Shown: piece after piece, positions 49,801 to 58,479 of the stretch | Layout of the letters: every line of letters starts with the position of its first letter | Numbering within the stretch: the stretch's first letter is position 1 | Source: Synechococcales cyanobacterium bin59.metabat.ball.084 | Lineage (GTDB): Bacteria > Cyanobacteriota > Cyanobacteriia > Cyanobacteriales > Chamaesiphonaceae | Direction: 5' to 3' | Assembly (NCBI GenBank): GCA_013297675.1 | Contig: JAAFHZ010000006.1 | Coordinates: 1-64,000, forward strand | Length of the DNA: 64,000 bases | The notes under the pieces: model-generated | What the model was told of the DNA's origin: nothing | Seen by the model: only the letters and a program-made list of their open reading frames with translations | Database searches by the model: none | Program-made: the position numbers and the translations under genes

Positions 49801-50404
49801 TTCGCATCTGTAATTCAGTCAAAGGTTTCATCTCTAATCGCTGCTTAATCCCAAGATTTCCACCTACAGCTAAATCACGGGTAGTAAAGATCATTGGCAC
49901 CGTAGCATTTTGCTCTCGGAACTCCGCTAAACCTCGTCGTAAATCATCCGTTGGCATCTCATTGACCCCATCGAGTAGTAGCACTAATCGATCGGCCAAC
50001 AACCAATCATCAATCTGCTCCAATGACACTTTCTGTTTTGCTCGTCGAAATTCCCTCTGAATCATTTCTGGAACAGATCGATCGCCCTTCAACTGCACCA
50101 AGACCGGTACCAATCCCTCTGCTGCCAAAGTCAACCGCAACTGCTGCAAAGCCGTAGATTTCCCCGAACCCGGCCTACCAGCCAAAATAATATGCTCTCT
50201 TTTATCCCCCAAAGCATACTTCCGCAGCCCCTCCAATACCGGTAACTGTTCTACCATTTTTTCGGACTCTGTTTGATTCCCCTGCCGATCAATCATTCCA
50301 ACTTGCAACGGCAACAGCGCATCCGTAGGCGTATACAAAGCCCTCTGCTTGTCACCATCAAGCAGAATAAAATCTCGATAAGGCTGAAAGTCAAAATCTG
50401 ACAT
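46853..50404 (-). CDS. NACHT-HEAT STAND protein, probable defence gene
   Basis: An 1183-residue protein. A short N-terminal region (1-70) precedes the NACHT NTPase: Walker A GRPGSGKST at 76-84, Walker B LVLLLDGVNE at 140-149 and sensor FTTRD near 172-176. A helical winged-helix-like region follows to about 450. Some twenty HEAT repeats (31-residue period) occupy about 460-1130. The C-terminus carries NTGNVNIQGNQTG, also present in the companion gene. Bacterial NACHT proteins (bNACHT/NLR-like) often protect against phages by sensing an invader with the repeat domain. No effector domain was recognised at the N-terminus. Confidence 0.88.
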   Translation of the reverse strand: MSDFDFQPYRDFILLDGDKQRALYTPTDALLPLQVGMIDRQGNQTESEKMVEQLPVLEGLRKYALGDKREHIILAGRPGSGKSTALQQLRLTLAAEGLVPVLVQLKGDRSVPEMIQREFRRAKQKVSLEQIDDWLLADRLVLLLDGVNEMPTDDLRRGLAEFREQNATVPMIFTTRDLAVGGNLGIKQRLEMKPLTELQMRKFVEQRLRVDGEKLLGQLGDQLQKIAETPLLLKMLCDVFGETGQIPENKGELFRLFDQEYDKFKVLPPVSEDFRRFKLEVLQHLAFVMMTGDSSRPTEFWLTIDKEVAEREIERFLIDRVSEPAIKGKKWLEDLIKYGLLQMAVDERQIEFHHQLFQEYYAAEKLLNMFQNNCSDVAEEKRFQHFYLNYIKWTEVIGITLSLLDDKKKAIKAIEQSLKCDLRLGARLAGQVKLQFHSKTATLVERVDFQQWLLVDLLSIFNSEVVISTLTTALYDSDSDLRKSSILALKKIGTKAIIPLLLTVLLDQEPHICYVAKSALEEIDNKVTIPVLIEILSDPISDLRKSAIDILGGIVTKAVASDKIRQLFNDLQHVRKNMANILGEFITVEIFSVLVKGLNDSELLVRWYSALYLGEIGYEVVVPALVISALINTLQDSEAGVRENAAEALGKIGDEVAIPALLTALHDPDAGVRVHTSDALGKIGDEVAIPALLTALHDPESWVRQHVVRALWITGDEVAIPALITALHDPEAQVRIAAMSALNEISADEVKIPLLTKALNDLDISVRRNASSRLGEIRTEEVIPALLMALQDSDAEVCSNAIYGLGQIGTKKAASELKKTLCHSDSSVRYSTVRALKEISTDETIASLMTVLSSDLDSSVRCSAINALGELGNELQVPDLLLALRDLDASVRCEAAYALGKIGNESAIPGLIEALHDSNIFVRRKTIRALKAISTEVSVSTEVSVSHLIRALYDSDADVRIHAAHILKKKNTEAVIPIFISELNKPETDFMFWYANAANTLKEIGTEESISALVKALNNSNSHARSSAAKALAGVNKELVVSALVATLNDQESHVRNNAAYALGEMGTTEVLPALVKTLNDSDSSVRRNAADALSGFKNDLAAHILPNLSRLLPTKSGREAWSAIQSIQVNCKFYNYDIFCSPQPKNTQPLQLAPAISCNIEKLGILNTGNVNIQGNQTGETP
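48215..48493 (-). repeat. Tandem 93-bp coding repeats (HEAT units) in the NACHT gene
   Basis: TGGATCATGG starts at 48215, 48308 and 48401, exactly 93 bases apart, and the following GCAGGGATTGCTACTTCATC is shared. Other HEAT units in the gene are more diverged. Three recently duplicated units are the clearest explanation. Confidence 0.85.
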
Positions 50405-50472
50405 GGGCTAGAGAAAGAATCAAAGCGCTTCTTCTAGAATAGCGAAAATTCTGGAAGATGACGGTGATTTTT

Positions 50473-50802
50473 TCAGATGGCCTCTAGCACAGCTTGTGCC
50501 AAAGCCCCACAGTCTTGATGAACTTGCTGCAACTTAGCCGCATCGCTACAAATATCATCCCAATGAAATAGCCAATAGGATAACTGCCGCTGAACTTCTA
50601 CCAATTTCACAGCCCGATCGATCTCCATCTCTGGCGCTGTCCATTCAATTAAATACCGACAATCTTTGATCAAACCTGATGTTGACTGTGCATCATGGCC
50701 TGATAAAGACTTGATTTGTAATAGGAGATCTGCCAACTGCTTTAGCCGACTGGGCAGGTCATTTTTGATAAATGCTTGCTGTTCCAACAAATAATTATTC
50801 AT
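50473..50802 (-). CDS. Hypothetical protein upstream of the NACHT gene, 109 aa
   Basis: An unrecognised, helical, acidic protein of 109 residues with two tryptophan-rich segments (IEWTAP, YWLFHWDD). Its start overlaps the stop of the DUF5674-type gene (ATGA at 50799-50802), so the two are translationally coupled. It ends 68 bases upstream of the NACHT-HEAT gene on the same strand. Together they may form one operon, but a separate function for the first two genes is possible. Confidence 0.7.
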   Translation of the reverse strand: MNNYLLEQQAFIKNDLPSRLKQLADLLLQIKSLSGHDAQSTSGLIKDCRYLIEWTAPEMEIDRAVKLVEVQRQLSYWLFHWDDICSDAAKLQQVHQDCGALAQAVLEAI

Positions 50803-51155
50803 ATATTACCTAGCAGCTCAAAAATAATTTGGTCAATTTGCTCTCGAATAGCAGGATCAAGGATCTCCATTGATCTATTCTGACGCGATCGAATGTTGAT
50901 TAAAGAGTCATAGGTAATCTTTTGGGTTTCAGGCATAAATCCAGCACCCCAAATATGCTCTTGGCGACTACCCTCATTTAACAATATTTGTTCACAATCA
51001 AAGTGCATTTCGCCTCCTCCAGCAAGGATTAAAAGATTTACATCAACAGCGAGCTTGATGAAAAACCTGTGCTCCGTAAGCATCATATCGATCTGTTGCC
51101 TGGTTGATCGGCTTCGAATCAGCAGAATCAATGATAACCATCTCCTTTCTAACAT
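50799..51155 (-). CDS. DUF5674-family protein
   Basis: A 118-residue protein with the signature YIKLAVDI-like FIKLAVDVNLLILAGGGEMHFDCE, GSRQEHIWGAGFMPETQKI and INIRSRQNRSMEI-DP. This pattern is the DUF5674 family, which is common in cyanobacteria and of unknown function. It is often found near toxin-like or conflict genes. Its start is ATG 51155, and its stop overlaps the start of the next gene. Confidence 0.8.
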   Translation of the reverse strand: MLERRWLSLILLIRSRSTRQQIDMMLTEHRFFIKLAVDVNLLILAGGGEMHFDCEQILLNEGSRQEHIWGAGFMPETQKITYDSLINIRSRQNRSMEILDPAIREQIDQIIFELLGNI

Positions 51156-51282
51156 CCCACACCATAATTATGAGCTATTTTGCTAAAATTAAACCCAGAT
51201 AGCAGAGAGAACATTTATGGCCGCAGTAATTTTTGACACGTTTGATATAGTTAAAGCATTCCAGCTTAGGAGCTAAATTTAG

Positions 51283-51951
51283 ATGACAAGTGACTTAACC
51301 ACCTCACAGCACAACCGACAAAATATCTTAAACAATCCTTATGCCCTAAAAAAGGTTGAAGAGTACTTAGAGCTGGGCGGAATTTTATTTGAAGATGAAT
51401 TGATATTCACCAAACAGCAGTTGGTGCAGATATTCGATATCAGCGACGGCATGATCGAGAAATACTTAGCTGCTCATGCTGATGAGCTAAAAAACAATGG
51501 TTATCGTCTCCTACAGGGGCAAAGCCTCAAAGATTTTAAAGCAGCCGATTCTGGTACCGTAATCAATTACGGTACCAACAAAACAACGGTGCTAGGAGTT
51601 TTCAGCTTCCGAGCTACTCTTAATTTAGCAATGCTACTTACCGAAAGTGAGCGTGCTCGTTTGATTCGATCGCGGATACTAGATATTGTCATTGATGTGA
51701 TGGCAGAGCGAACAGGCGGATATACAAAATACATCAATCAACCTAGACTTGCTATTGAAGATACCCAGCTCAAGAAAGATGACCAAAATTTAGGATTTCG
51801 AGATGCGCTGCACCATAAATTGGAAGCTTATGTTCGAAGTGTTCCGACTCAAGACTTTGAAAGATTTTTAGGTGAAACTAGTCGCACTTTGCAAGAACAA
51901 TTAGCTGACCCTGAAATAATGGCCGTGTTTAAGCGCCTCAAGGATCGGTAG
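51283..51951 (+). CDS. RhuM/phage-regulator-like partner of Doc
   Basis: A 222-residue protein. An N-terminal helix-turn-helix-like region (FTKQQLVQIFDISDGMIEKYL, about 40-60) precedes a middle segment (VFSFRATLNLAMLLTESERA, then RILDIVID) that resembles RhuM and similar phage-regulator proteins. It ends four bases before the Doc/Fic gene and is probably its antitoxin or a regulator. Classic Phd is much smaller, so this would be a non-standard partner. The assignment rests on context and general pattern. Confidence 0.6.
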   Translation: MTSDLTTSQHNRQNILNNPYALKKVEEYLELGGILFEDELIFTKQQLVQIFDISDGMIEKYLAAHADELKNNGYRLLQGQSLKDFKAADSGTVINYGTNKTTVLGVFSFRATLNLAMLLTESERARLIRSRILDIVIDVMAERTGGYTKYINQPRLAIEDTQLKKDDQNLGFRDALHHKLEAYVRSVPTQDFERFLGETSRTLQEQLADPEIMAVFKRLKDR

Positions 51952-51955
51952 GACT

Positions 51956-52417
51956 ATGTTGATCACCTCCGGTGCAAGCGAAGCTATCGAAACCCTGTAT
52001 TTTGATGTTGATCATGCCATTCAAGTTCATGATTGGATTATCGATCAATCTGGTGGCATGGCTGGCATCAATAATTTAGGACAGCTAGAGAGTTCGCTTA
52101 CACATCTCCAAAATGATGACTACTATCCAGAATTTGTAGACAAGCTAACTTATTTGATCTTTGCCTTGGTCAAATTCCATGTTTTTAGTGACGGCAATAA
52201 AAGATCCAGTATTGCTCTAGGTACTTATTTTTTAGAGATAAATGGTTACAACATCACCAAAAAATTTGTGATAGAGATGGAAAATATTGTAGTGTGGCTG
52301 GCTGAAAATAAAATCAAAGAAGATCTGCTCAAGGATTTAATTGAGTCACTGATTTATGAAGATGATTACAGCGAAGAACTGAAATTAAGATTGTTCTTGG
52401 CTGTAAGTGTTATTTAA
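51956..52417 (+). CDS. doc: Doc-type Fic-fold toxin
   Basis: A 153-residue protein with the Fic/Doc core HVFSDGNKRSS near residue 75 (consensus H-x-F-x-D-G-N-K-R). Doc toxins phosphorylate elongation factor Tu and stop translation. The helices before and after the motif (GMAGINNLGQLESSL; IVVWLAENKI) match the Doc branch. It follows its presumed partner by four bases and is divergent from nothing nearby on that strand. The motif is complete, so activity is likely if expressed. Confidence 0.88.
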   Translation: MLITSGASEAIETLYFDVDHAIQVHDWIIDQSGGMAGINNLGQLESSLTHLQNDDYYPEFVDKLTYLIFALVKFHVFSDGNKRSSIALGTYFLEINGYNITKKFVIEMENIVVWLAENKIKEDLLKDLIESLIYEDDYSEELKLRLFLAVSVI

Positions 52418-52427
52418 CTCGCATAGC

Positions 52428-53585
52428 CTAACCCAATTTCGATCGATAGTCTGCATAAGAGAACTCTCGCCATAGTTGGAATTCACCGTCTTTTTTGATA
52501 GTGCCGATCGATGGATGTACGACCCCATTGAACATTGAGGTTTTCACCATTGTGTAGTGCATCATATCTTCAAAGATCAGGCGATCACCGATTTTCAATG
52601 GTTGATCGAAGCCATAGTCACCCAAAAAATCGCCAGCTAAGCAGCTAGAACCGCCCATGCGATAAAAGATTTCGCCTTCGGTTGGTTCATGAGCACCCCG
52701 AATTGCTGGCTTGTAAGGCATTTCTAAACAGTCTGGCATGTGGGCAGTGAAAGATACATCTAACATTACATTGGTGATATCTTTGGCAGGAATTAGATCT
52801 AATACTGTGCCTAGCAAAAATCCTGTTTCCCAGGCGATCGCTGAGCCTGGTTCCATAATTAAATGCAGGTGAGGATGACGATCATGAAAGGCTTTGAGCA
52901 CTTCGATCGCGTGGTCAATATCGTAGCCTTGGCGAGTCATTAGATGGCCGCCGCCAAAGTTGAGCCATTTTAGTTGTGGTAACAGATGCCCGAATAATTT
53001 TTCGATATTAATAATGGTTTTTTCTAAGGCAAAAGAATCGCTCTCACACAAATTGTGAGACAGAAATCCATCAATGCCTGCGGGTAAAGTATCACCCAAC
53101 TGTGAAGCGGAAACTCCCAGGCGGGTAGAGGGTTGGCAAGGGTTATAAAGAGCGGTTTTGACGGGGGAATATTCGGGGTTAATGCGTAAGCCTACCGAAA
53201 TTTTCTTGGGTTTGTAGGCGGCAACTTGGGCTTGGAATTGCTGCCATTGGCCGATCGAATTAAAGGTCAGGTGGGAGGCGTGGGGCAGAATTTCGGGGAT
53301 GTCGATTTCCCGGTAGGCGGGGGAATAAACGTGTACTTCGCTGCCAAATTCTTCGGCGGCTAGGCGGGCTTCCCAGAGGGAGCTGGCAGAAGCGCCTTTG
53401 AGGGTTTGGCGAAGTTGGGGGAAGCTGTGGAATAGGGAGAAGCCTTTGAGGGCTAGCATGATGTTGATTGGGGCGGCTTTTTGCACTCGCTCGAAGATCG
53501 CTAGGTTGCGATCGAGTAGTTGTTCTTCTAGGACGAAGCAGGGGGAGGGGATTGCTGCTAGAATTTTGTCGTTATTTTGAGTCAT
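52428..53585 (-). CDS. nspC: Carboxynorspermidine/carboxyspermidine decarboxylase
   Basis: A 385-residue PLP enzyme of the alanine-racemase-fold decarboxylases. The PLP lysine is in MLALKGFSLF near residue 47, and HNLCESDSF, LNFGGGHLMTR and EPGSAIAWETGF are family motifs. It decarboxylates carboxynorspermidine or carboxyspermidine in the alternative polyamine route. Its partner dehydrogenase lies upstream on the same strand, separated by 404 bases of repeats. The polyamine made in this organism cannot be told from sequence. Confidence 0.93.
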   Translation of the reverse strand: MTQNNDKILAAIPSPCFVLEEQLLDRNLAIFERVQKAAPINIMLALKGFSLFHSFPQLRQTLKGASASSLWEARLAAEEFGSEVHVYSPAYREIDIPEILPHASHLTFNSIGQWQQFQAQVAAYKPKKISVGLRINPEYSPVKTALYNPCQPSTRLGVSASQLGDTLPAGIDGFLSHNLCESDSFALEKTIINIEKLFGHLLPQLKWLNFGGGHLMTRQGYDIDHAIEVLKAFHDRHPHLHLIMEPGSAIAWETGFLLGTVLDLIPAKDITNVMLDVSFTAHMPDCLEMPYKPAIRGAHEPTEGEIFYRMGGSSCLAGDFLGDYGFDQPLKIGDRLIFEDMMHYTMVKTSMFNGVVHPSIGTIKKDGEFQLWREFSYADYRSKLG

Positions 53586-53780
53586 AGTTACTCGGGCTAT
53601 TTAATTGGAATCGTTTGGGTTTTGATATATCTGAAATTTAGATTTCTTGTAGTAAGCCAGGTTGATGCTGGGGGACTAGCCCCCCAGACCCCCCATTGGA
53701 AAGGTCTGGAGCCGCCACCTGCGGGCGGCTATTGAAGACCGTGGGCATTACGCCGCCCTCCAAACCTCCCAACGTAAGGG

Positions 53781-53869
53781 TTGATCTTGCTGAGTTGCCG
53801 CGTTGTCTTTATTGATCGAATTGAGTGAGGTTGATCTCCGCAACTGCGCGACAACGCTGTTCGATCAAT
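53781..53869. repeat. Dispersed structured repeat, copy 2
   Basis: This unit aligns with 13773-13850. Stem A is GCGTTGTC / GACAACGC (53800-53807 with 53850-53857). Stem B is ATTGATCGAA / TTCGATCAAT (53811-53820 with 53860-53869). The order A-B-A'-B' means the two stems compete or form a pseudoknot. Confidence 0.6.
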
Positions 53870-53950
53870 CTAGAAAGCGTTGGAGTTCTCGGAAGCCAAG
53901 TTTAAAAGGAGAAACATCGAAAGATAGAGATTATGCTTTGTGCTCCGGCT

Positions 53951-53975
53951 CCCCTCTCCCGCCTTGGGAGAGGGG
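53951..53975. terminator. GC-rich palindrome downstream of the dehydrogenase gene
   Basis: A 10-bp perfect stem CCCCTCTCCC / GGGAGAGGGG with a 5-base loop, 15 bases past the stop of the carboxynorspermidine synthase-like gene. Part of a well-known class of dispersed cyanobacterial palindromes; it may act as terminator. Confidence 0.5.
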
Positions 53976-53989
53976 TTGGGGGTGAGGGT

Positions 53990-55186
53990 CTACTCCTCGA
54001 ATGGCGATACTCCATCGATCGCTTCGTGCCAAGATAATCCCATAGGACCTAATAGCTCCATAAATGGATCGGGGTTGCATTCTTCCACATTAAACACTCC
54101 GGGTTTTTTCCAGGTGCCATTTATTACCATCAGTGCGCCGATCACTGCGGGGACACCGGTTGTATAAGAAATTCCTTGTGCTCCTACTTCGGCGTAAGCC
54201 TCGGCATGTTGGCAGTTGTTGTAGACATAATATTTACGCTGTTTACCATCTTTGATGCCGCTGATGTGACAGCCGATCGAAGTTTGTCCGGTATAGTCAG
54301 TAGCTAACGAAGCTGGCTCGGGAAGCAGAGCTTTTAAGAATTTCAGCGGGACGATTTGATTTCCTTCGTACTCGATCGGGTCAATGCGAGTCATGCCGAT
54401 GTTTTCTAGTACCCGTAGATGAGTAATATAGTTCTCAGAAAACGTCATCCAAAACCTAGCTCTTTTGAGAGTGGGAATGTTTTTGACCAGAGATTCTAGC
54501 TCTTCGTGGTACAGCAAATATGACTCTCGATCGCCGATTTCCGGGTAGGGCACCGGACGGTGGATTGACAGGGCTGGGACTTCCACCCACTGGCCGTTTT
54601 CATAATACCTGCCAACTTGGGTAATTTCTCGAATATTGATTTCGGGGTTGAAGTTGGTAGCAAATGCTTTGCCATGATTACCGTCATTACAATCAATAAT
54701 ATCTAGATAATGAATTTCATCGAAGTAATGCTTGAGAGCATAGGCGCTAAAGACTCCGGTAACTCCTGGATCGAAGCCGCAGCCCAAGATTGCGGTTAGT
54801 CCAGCGGCTTTAAAGCGGTCTTGATATTTCCATTGCCAACTATATTCAAACTTGGCTACATCGATCGGCTCATAGTTGGCGGTATCTAAGTAGTGAACGC
54901 CGGTTTCTAGGCAAGCATCCATCAAAACCAAATCCTGGTAGGGGAGTGCCACGTTGATTAAGATATCGGGCTTAAATTCTCTAATGAGTTTGACGGTATT
55001 AGCCACAACATCAGCATCGAGTGCGGCTGTTGTAACTTTTGGTGAATTAATATGTGCGGCAATTTTATCGCATTTATCCACGCTGCGACTGGCCAACAAG
55101 ATATCTGTGAACTCGGTGCGGGCGGCACATTTGTGCGCAACCACGTTTCCGACTCCACCTGCACCCACAATTATTACCCGTGCCAT
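53990..55186 (-). CDS. Carboxynorspermidine synthase-like dehydrogenase (saccharopine dehydrogenase family)
   Basis: A 398-residue NAD(P)-dependent enzyme: Rossmann motif VIIVGAGGVGNVVAHKCA at the N-terminus, ILGCGFDPGVTGVFSAYALK near 140 and GISYTTGVPAVIGALMV near 355. These features fit the CASDH branch of the saccharopine-dehydrogenase family, which joins aspartate semialdehyde to diaminopropane or putrescine. Its position upstream of nspC supports that function over lysine metabolism. Start ATG 55186. Confidence 0.9.
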   Translation of the reverse strand: MARVIIVGAGGVGNVVAHKCAARTEFTDILLASRSVDKCDKIAAHINSPKVTTAALDADVVANTVKLIREFKPDILINVALPYQDLVLMDACLETGVHYLDTANYEPIDVAKFEYSWQWKYQDRFKAAGLTAILGCGFDPGVTGVFSAYALKHYFDEIHYLDIIDCNDGNHGKAFATNFNPEINIREITQVGRYYENGQWVEVPALSIHRPVPYPEIGDRESYLLYHEELESLVKNIPTLKRARFWMTFSENYITHLRVLENIGMTRIDPIEYEGNQIVPLKFLKALLPEPASLATDYTGQTSIGCHISGIKDGKQRKYYVYNNCQHAEAYAEVGAQGISYTTGVPAVIGALMVINGTWKKPGVFNVEECNPDPFMELLGPMGLSWHEAIDGVSPFEE

Positions 55187-55308
55187 ACTGTCTCCTTGAG
55201 TTAAAGTGACTTTTTATCTTTGATGCGGTCAAAGCATTGTTGCGGCTGAGGTCGATACTCTGTGTCTCAACTAAAAATGCTGTCGCCGAAGGCATTATAA
55301 CAGCAGAA

Positions 55309-55380
55309 CCAGGATTAGAAGATTTTAGGATGAGCAGGATATGGGGAAATCCTGCTCATCCTAAAATCCCCTAATCCTGG
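55309..55380. repeat. Long two-part palindrome overlapping the mutS stop codon
   Basis: Two nested stems: CCAGGATTAG / CTAATCCTGG (55309-55318 with 55371-55380) and GATTTTAGGATGAGCAGGAT with its perfect complement (55321-55340 with 55349-55368), about 30 pairs in total. The outer right arm encodes the last codons and TAG of mutS. It is likely a palindromic dispersed element that captured the mutS end and may serve as its terminator. Confidence 0.85.
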
Positions 55381-57953
55381 TCAAACTTCCGTAACCCCAT
55401 GGCAATCTTACTGTGTTCTTCGATTTGGCTCATCACCCGCTTTGCCCGATCGATCACCACGGGCGGCAACCCAGCCAACCGTCCAGCCTCAATGCCATAG
55501 GACTTACTAGCCCCACCGGGTTTCACCTGATGGAGAAAAATAATTTCATTAGGCAATTCTTTCACTGTCACCTGATAATTAGCTACATTATCTAACAGCG
55601 AAGCCAATTCATTTAATTCATGATAGTGGGTGGCAAAAATTGTTCGCGATCGAATAGTCTGTGCTAAATATTCTGAGACTGCCCAGGCGATCGACAAACC
55701 ATCAAATGTCGCTGTCCCCCGGCCAATCTCATCGAGCAGAACCAAAGATTTAGGAGTGGCATGATTTAAGATATTCGCTGTTTCATTCATCTCTACCATG
55801 AACGTAGATTGTCCAGTGGCTAAGTCATCTACGGCTCCTACTCGGGTAAAAATGCGATCGCAGATCCCCAATTTGGCGCTGCGGGCAGGTACATAGCTAC
55901 CCACTTGTGCCATTAATTGAATCAAGCCAATTTGGCGTAAATAACAGCTTTTACCACTAGCATTTGGCCCCGTTAATACCACTAAATCTGTGCCGCTGTC
56001 TCCGGCTAAATCGGTGCCGTTGGGGACAAAGAAACCGGCTGGTAGCGTTTGTTCTACTACTGGGTGCCGACCATTTACTATTTCGATCGGGCGTTCTTTG
56101 GACATTTCTGGACAACAATAGCCCTGCTGTACTGCTACTTCTGCTAAACCACAGAGGACATCGACGGCGGCGACTCGCTGAGCTACTGCGCGGATTTGGG
56201 CGGCGTGTTCCGATACTTCGGTGCGTAGCTCATTAAAAATATCGTGCTCTAGTTTGCCCACATCTTCTTTGGCATTCAAAATACGGGCTTCGCGTTCTTT
56301 GAGTTCTGGGGTAATGTAGCGTTCTTCGTTAGTTAATGTTTGTTTGCGTAAATAGTCATCGGGCACCAAATCAGCTTTAGAACGGGTAATGCTGAGATAG
56401 TAGCCAAAGGTTTTGTTGAAGCCAACTTTCAGATTGCTAATGCCCGTGCGCTCTCTTTCCAAGGTTTCTAAATTGGCCAACCACTGATGATCATCTACGC
56501 TGGCGGCGCGGAGTTCGTCTAGTTGGGCGTTGATGTTCGATCGAATCAACCCCCCTTCAGTTAACAAAATTGGCGGACTTTCTACGATGCTTTTCTGGAT
56601 TTTTTGACCCAGAGCTACTAGTTCGATCGGGTATTGTTGCAGATTCTGTAAAAATCGGGCGGTGGCATCTTTGGTCAGCTCTGCTAACTCGGGTAAACGA
56701 CAAAGAGAATCGGCTAGAGATAACAGCTCTCGGGCATTTACTCTGCCCGCCGCTGCCTTACCAGTGAGCCGCTCTAGGTCATAGATTTGCTTCAATAGCT
56801 GTTGCAGATCTTGACGCAAAAAAGTATTTTTATATAGTTCTTCGATCGACTGTTGGCGCATGGTAATTTGTCCAATATCCAACAGCGGCTGAGATAGCCA
56901 GCGCCGGAGGGCGCGACCACCCATGGCTGTAGCAGTGCGATCGAGTGCCCAGAGCAAAGAACCGCGTAAATGACCATCGCGGGAGGTCTGAAAAATCTCT
57001 AAATTCCGGCGCGATTGATAGTCCAGCACCAAATAATCGGTAAGAGAATAGGAGCGCAAGAGCTGGAGATCGATCGGATTGCCTCGCTGAGTATCTGCTA
57101 AATAATCCAACAAGCCCCCGGCGGCTCTGATGGCTAAAGGCATCTGGTCACAGCCAGTTGCCTCTAAAGACTTCAGCCGAAAATAATCCAGTAGACTCTC
57201 TTGGGCAGTCAATAAGGTAAAGGCTGTTTGAGTCCGCAAAGCATAGCAAAATTGATTCGGTAAAGGTTCCGGCACTCGATCGTCTTTTTCCCCAGCCCGC
57301 AGCAGTCGATTAATATCTGGTGCAGCCACTGGTAACAAGATCTCTGCCGGTTGCAGTCGTAACAGCTCTTGACTAAGAATCTCTAAGTCGCTGCTCTGGG
57401 TGGCCACAAATTCTCCGGTAGAAATATCGGTGTAAGCCAAGCCCCAATGGTCGCCACTCAGCACGATCGCCACCAAAAAGTTATTGCGGCGGGCGGTGAG
57501 TAGTCCTTCTTCCATTACTGTACCGGGAGTCAGCACTCTGACCACTTCCCGGCGCACCAAACCAACAGCAGCGCTGGCATCTTCCATTTGGTCGCAGAGC
57601 GCCACGGCGAAGCCTTTTTCTACTAAAGAGGCGCAATATCGATCGACGGAGTGGTAGGGTACGCCGGTCATGGGCACCCGCCCGATTTCTTTGCCGCCTT
57701 CTTTGCTGGTTAAAACCAGCTCTAATTCTCGCGCTACGGTAACGGCATCCTGAAAAAACGTCTCGAAAAAATCTCCGCAGCGGTATAGCAGCAAAGCATG
57801 AGGATACTGCTCTTTCACCGACACAAAATGCTGAAACATCGGTGACAGCATTTTGATATCGATCTCTCGATAGTCGGCGTTGCCAATGGCGTTTTGGCTA
57901 GTGCGCAGACCGGTAAGATCGACGGAGTTTTCGACGGCGGGTTGTTCGGACAT
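55371..57953 (-). CDS. mutS: DNA mismatch repair protein MutS
   Basis: An 860-residue MutS1-type protein. The N-terminal mismatch domain includes [16 protein letters not shown] near 55-70 (Phe-x-Glu family motif in altered form, YRCGDFFE). The ATPase has Walker [13 protein letters not shown], Walker [22 protein letters not shown] and the ABC motif region. MutS recognises mispairs and recruits MutL. Its 5' end lies five bases after the preceding coiled-coil gene, so the two are co-transcribed. The C-terminus ends within a long palindrome. Confidence 0.97.
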   Translation of the reverse strand: MSEQPAVENSVDLTGLRTSQNAIGNADYREIDIKMLSPMFQHFVSVKEQYPHALLLYRCGDFFETFFQDAVTVARELELVLTSKEGGKEIGRVPMTGVPYHSVDRYCASLVEKGFAVALCDQMEDASAAVGLVRREVVRVLTPGTVMEEGLLTARRNNFLVAIVLSGDHWGLAYTDISTGEFVATQSSDLEILSQELLRLQPAEILLPVAAPDINRLLRAGEKDDRVPEPLPNQFCYALRTQTAFTLLTAQESLLDYFRLKSLEATGCDQMPLAIRAAGGLLDYLADTQRGNPIDLQLLRSYSLTDYLVLDYQSRRNLEIFQTSRDGHLRGSLLWALDRTATAMGGRALRRWLSQPLLDIGQITMRQQSIEELYKNTFLRQDLQQLLKQIYDLERLTGKAAAGRVNARELLSLADSLCRLPELAELTKDATARFLQNLQQYPIELVALGQKIQKSIVESPPILLTEGGLIRSNINAQLDELRAASVDDHQWLANLETLERERTGISNLKVGFNKTFGYYLSITRSKADLVPDDYLRKQTLTNEERYITPELKEREARILNAKEDVGKLEHDIFNELRTEVSEHAAQIRAVAQRVAAVDVLCGLAEVAVQQGYCCPEMSKERPIEIVNGRHPVVEQTLPAGFFVPNGTDLAGDSGTDLVVLTGPNASGKSCYLRQIGLIQLMAQVGSYVPARSAKLGICDRIFTRVGAVDDLATGQSTFMVEMNETANILNHATPKSLVLLDEIGRGTATFDGLSIAWAVSEYLAQTIRSRTIFATHYHELNELASLLDNVANYQVTVKELPNEIIFLHQVKPGGASKSYGIEAGRLAGLPPVVIDRAKRVMSQIEEHSKIAMGLRKFDQD

Positions 57954-57958
57954 TTTGG

Positions 57959-58360
57959 CTATTTAGAAGGACGGAAGGCCGAGTAGCCGACACTAGCTCC
58001 TACGGCAATAATACAGAGTACGGTAATTATGATATTCCAAATGCTCATTTCATCGCTGTCAACTTCATCTCGATCGGTGATTTCGGCTGGTTGGGGGGCG
58101 GGGGCAACGCTGGCTACTCGCTGAGCTGGCACAGTGACGCTGCCATCAGGGCTACGCTGAAATTGGTTAACACTGCCCAAAAAGCGATTAACTTCTTGTT
58201 GAAGCTGCTGATTTTCTTTCCACATTTCCCGATTTTGGTTTTCTAGGCTGCGGATCATTGATTGGGCTTCTTGAAGGTCGGCTACCACTTCTTGGTAGAC
58301 ATCGACGGGCACTACGGTTTGATAGGAGGCATTATAAGAGGAAGCAGCAGCGTAGGTCAT
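57959..58360 (-). CDS. Coiled-coil protein with C-terminal membrane helix, 133 aa
   Basis: A small tail-anchored protein: a coiled-coil helix (about 20-65, rich in Q/E/N), a low-complexity linker with VAPAPQPAE, and a C-terminal membrane helix ([20 protein letters not shown]). No known family was recognised. It lies five bases upstream of mutS on the same strand. The product could hold a complex at the membrane, but nothing in the sequence ties it to mismatch repair. Confidence 0.75.
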   Translation of the reverse strand: MTYAAASSYNASYQTVVPVDVYQEVVADLQEAQSMIRSLENQNREMWKENQQLQQEVNRFLGSVNQFQRSPDGSVTVPAQRVASVAPAPQPAEITDRDEVDSDEMSIWNIIITVLCIIAVGASVGYSAFRPSK

Positions 58361-58479
58361 AGCAAAAATTTTGGCTAGATTATGAATGTTTGACCGAAAT
58401 TCAGATGACTCACCACTTAACTATCATAAGCTAATCTGGTGTTCGTGGAGTGCTGTATCAAAATCTATTAGGTGACAAT

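Larger units (their letters stand above)
53586..53989. other. 404-base repeat-filled gap between nspC and its partner dehydrogenase
   Basis: No gene was found. The gap holds several palindromic and dispersed units: a G/C-rich GGGGG-ACTAG-CCCCC piece near 53668, AGCCGCC / GGCGGCT at 53710-53730, one copy of an 85-base structured repeat at 53781-53869, and CCCCTCTCCC / GGGAGAGGGG at 53951-53975. Similar C-rich palindromes are common between cyanobacterial genes. Confidence 0.6.
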
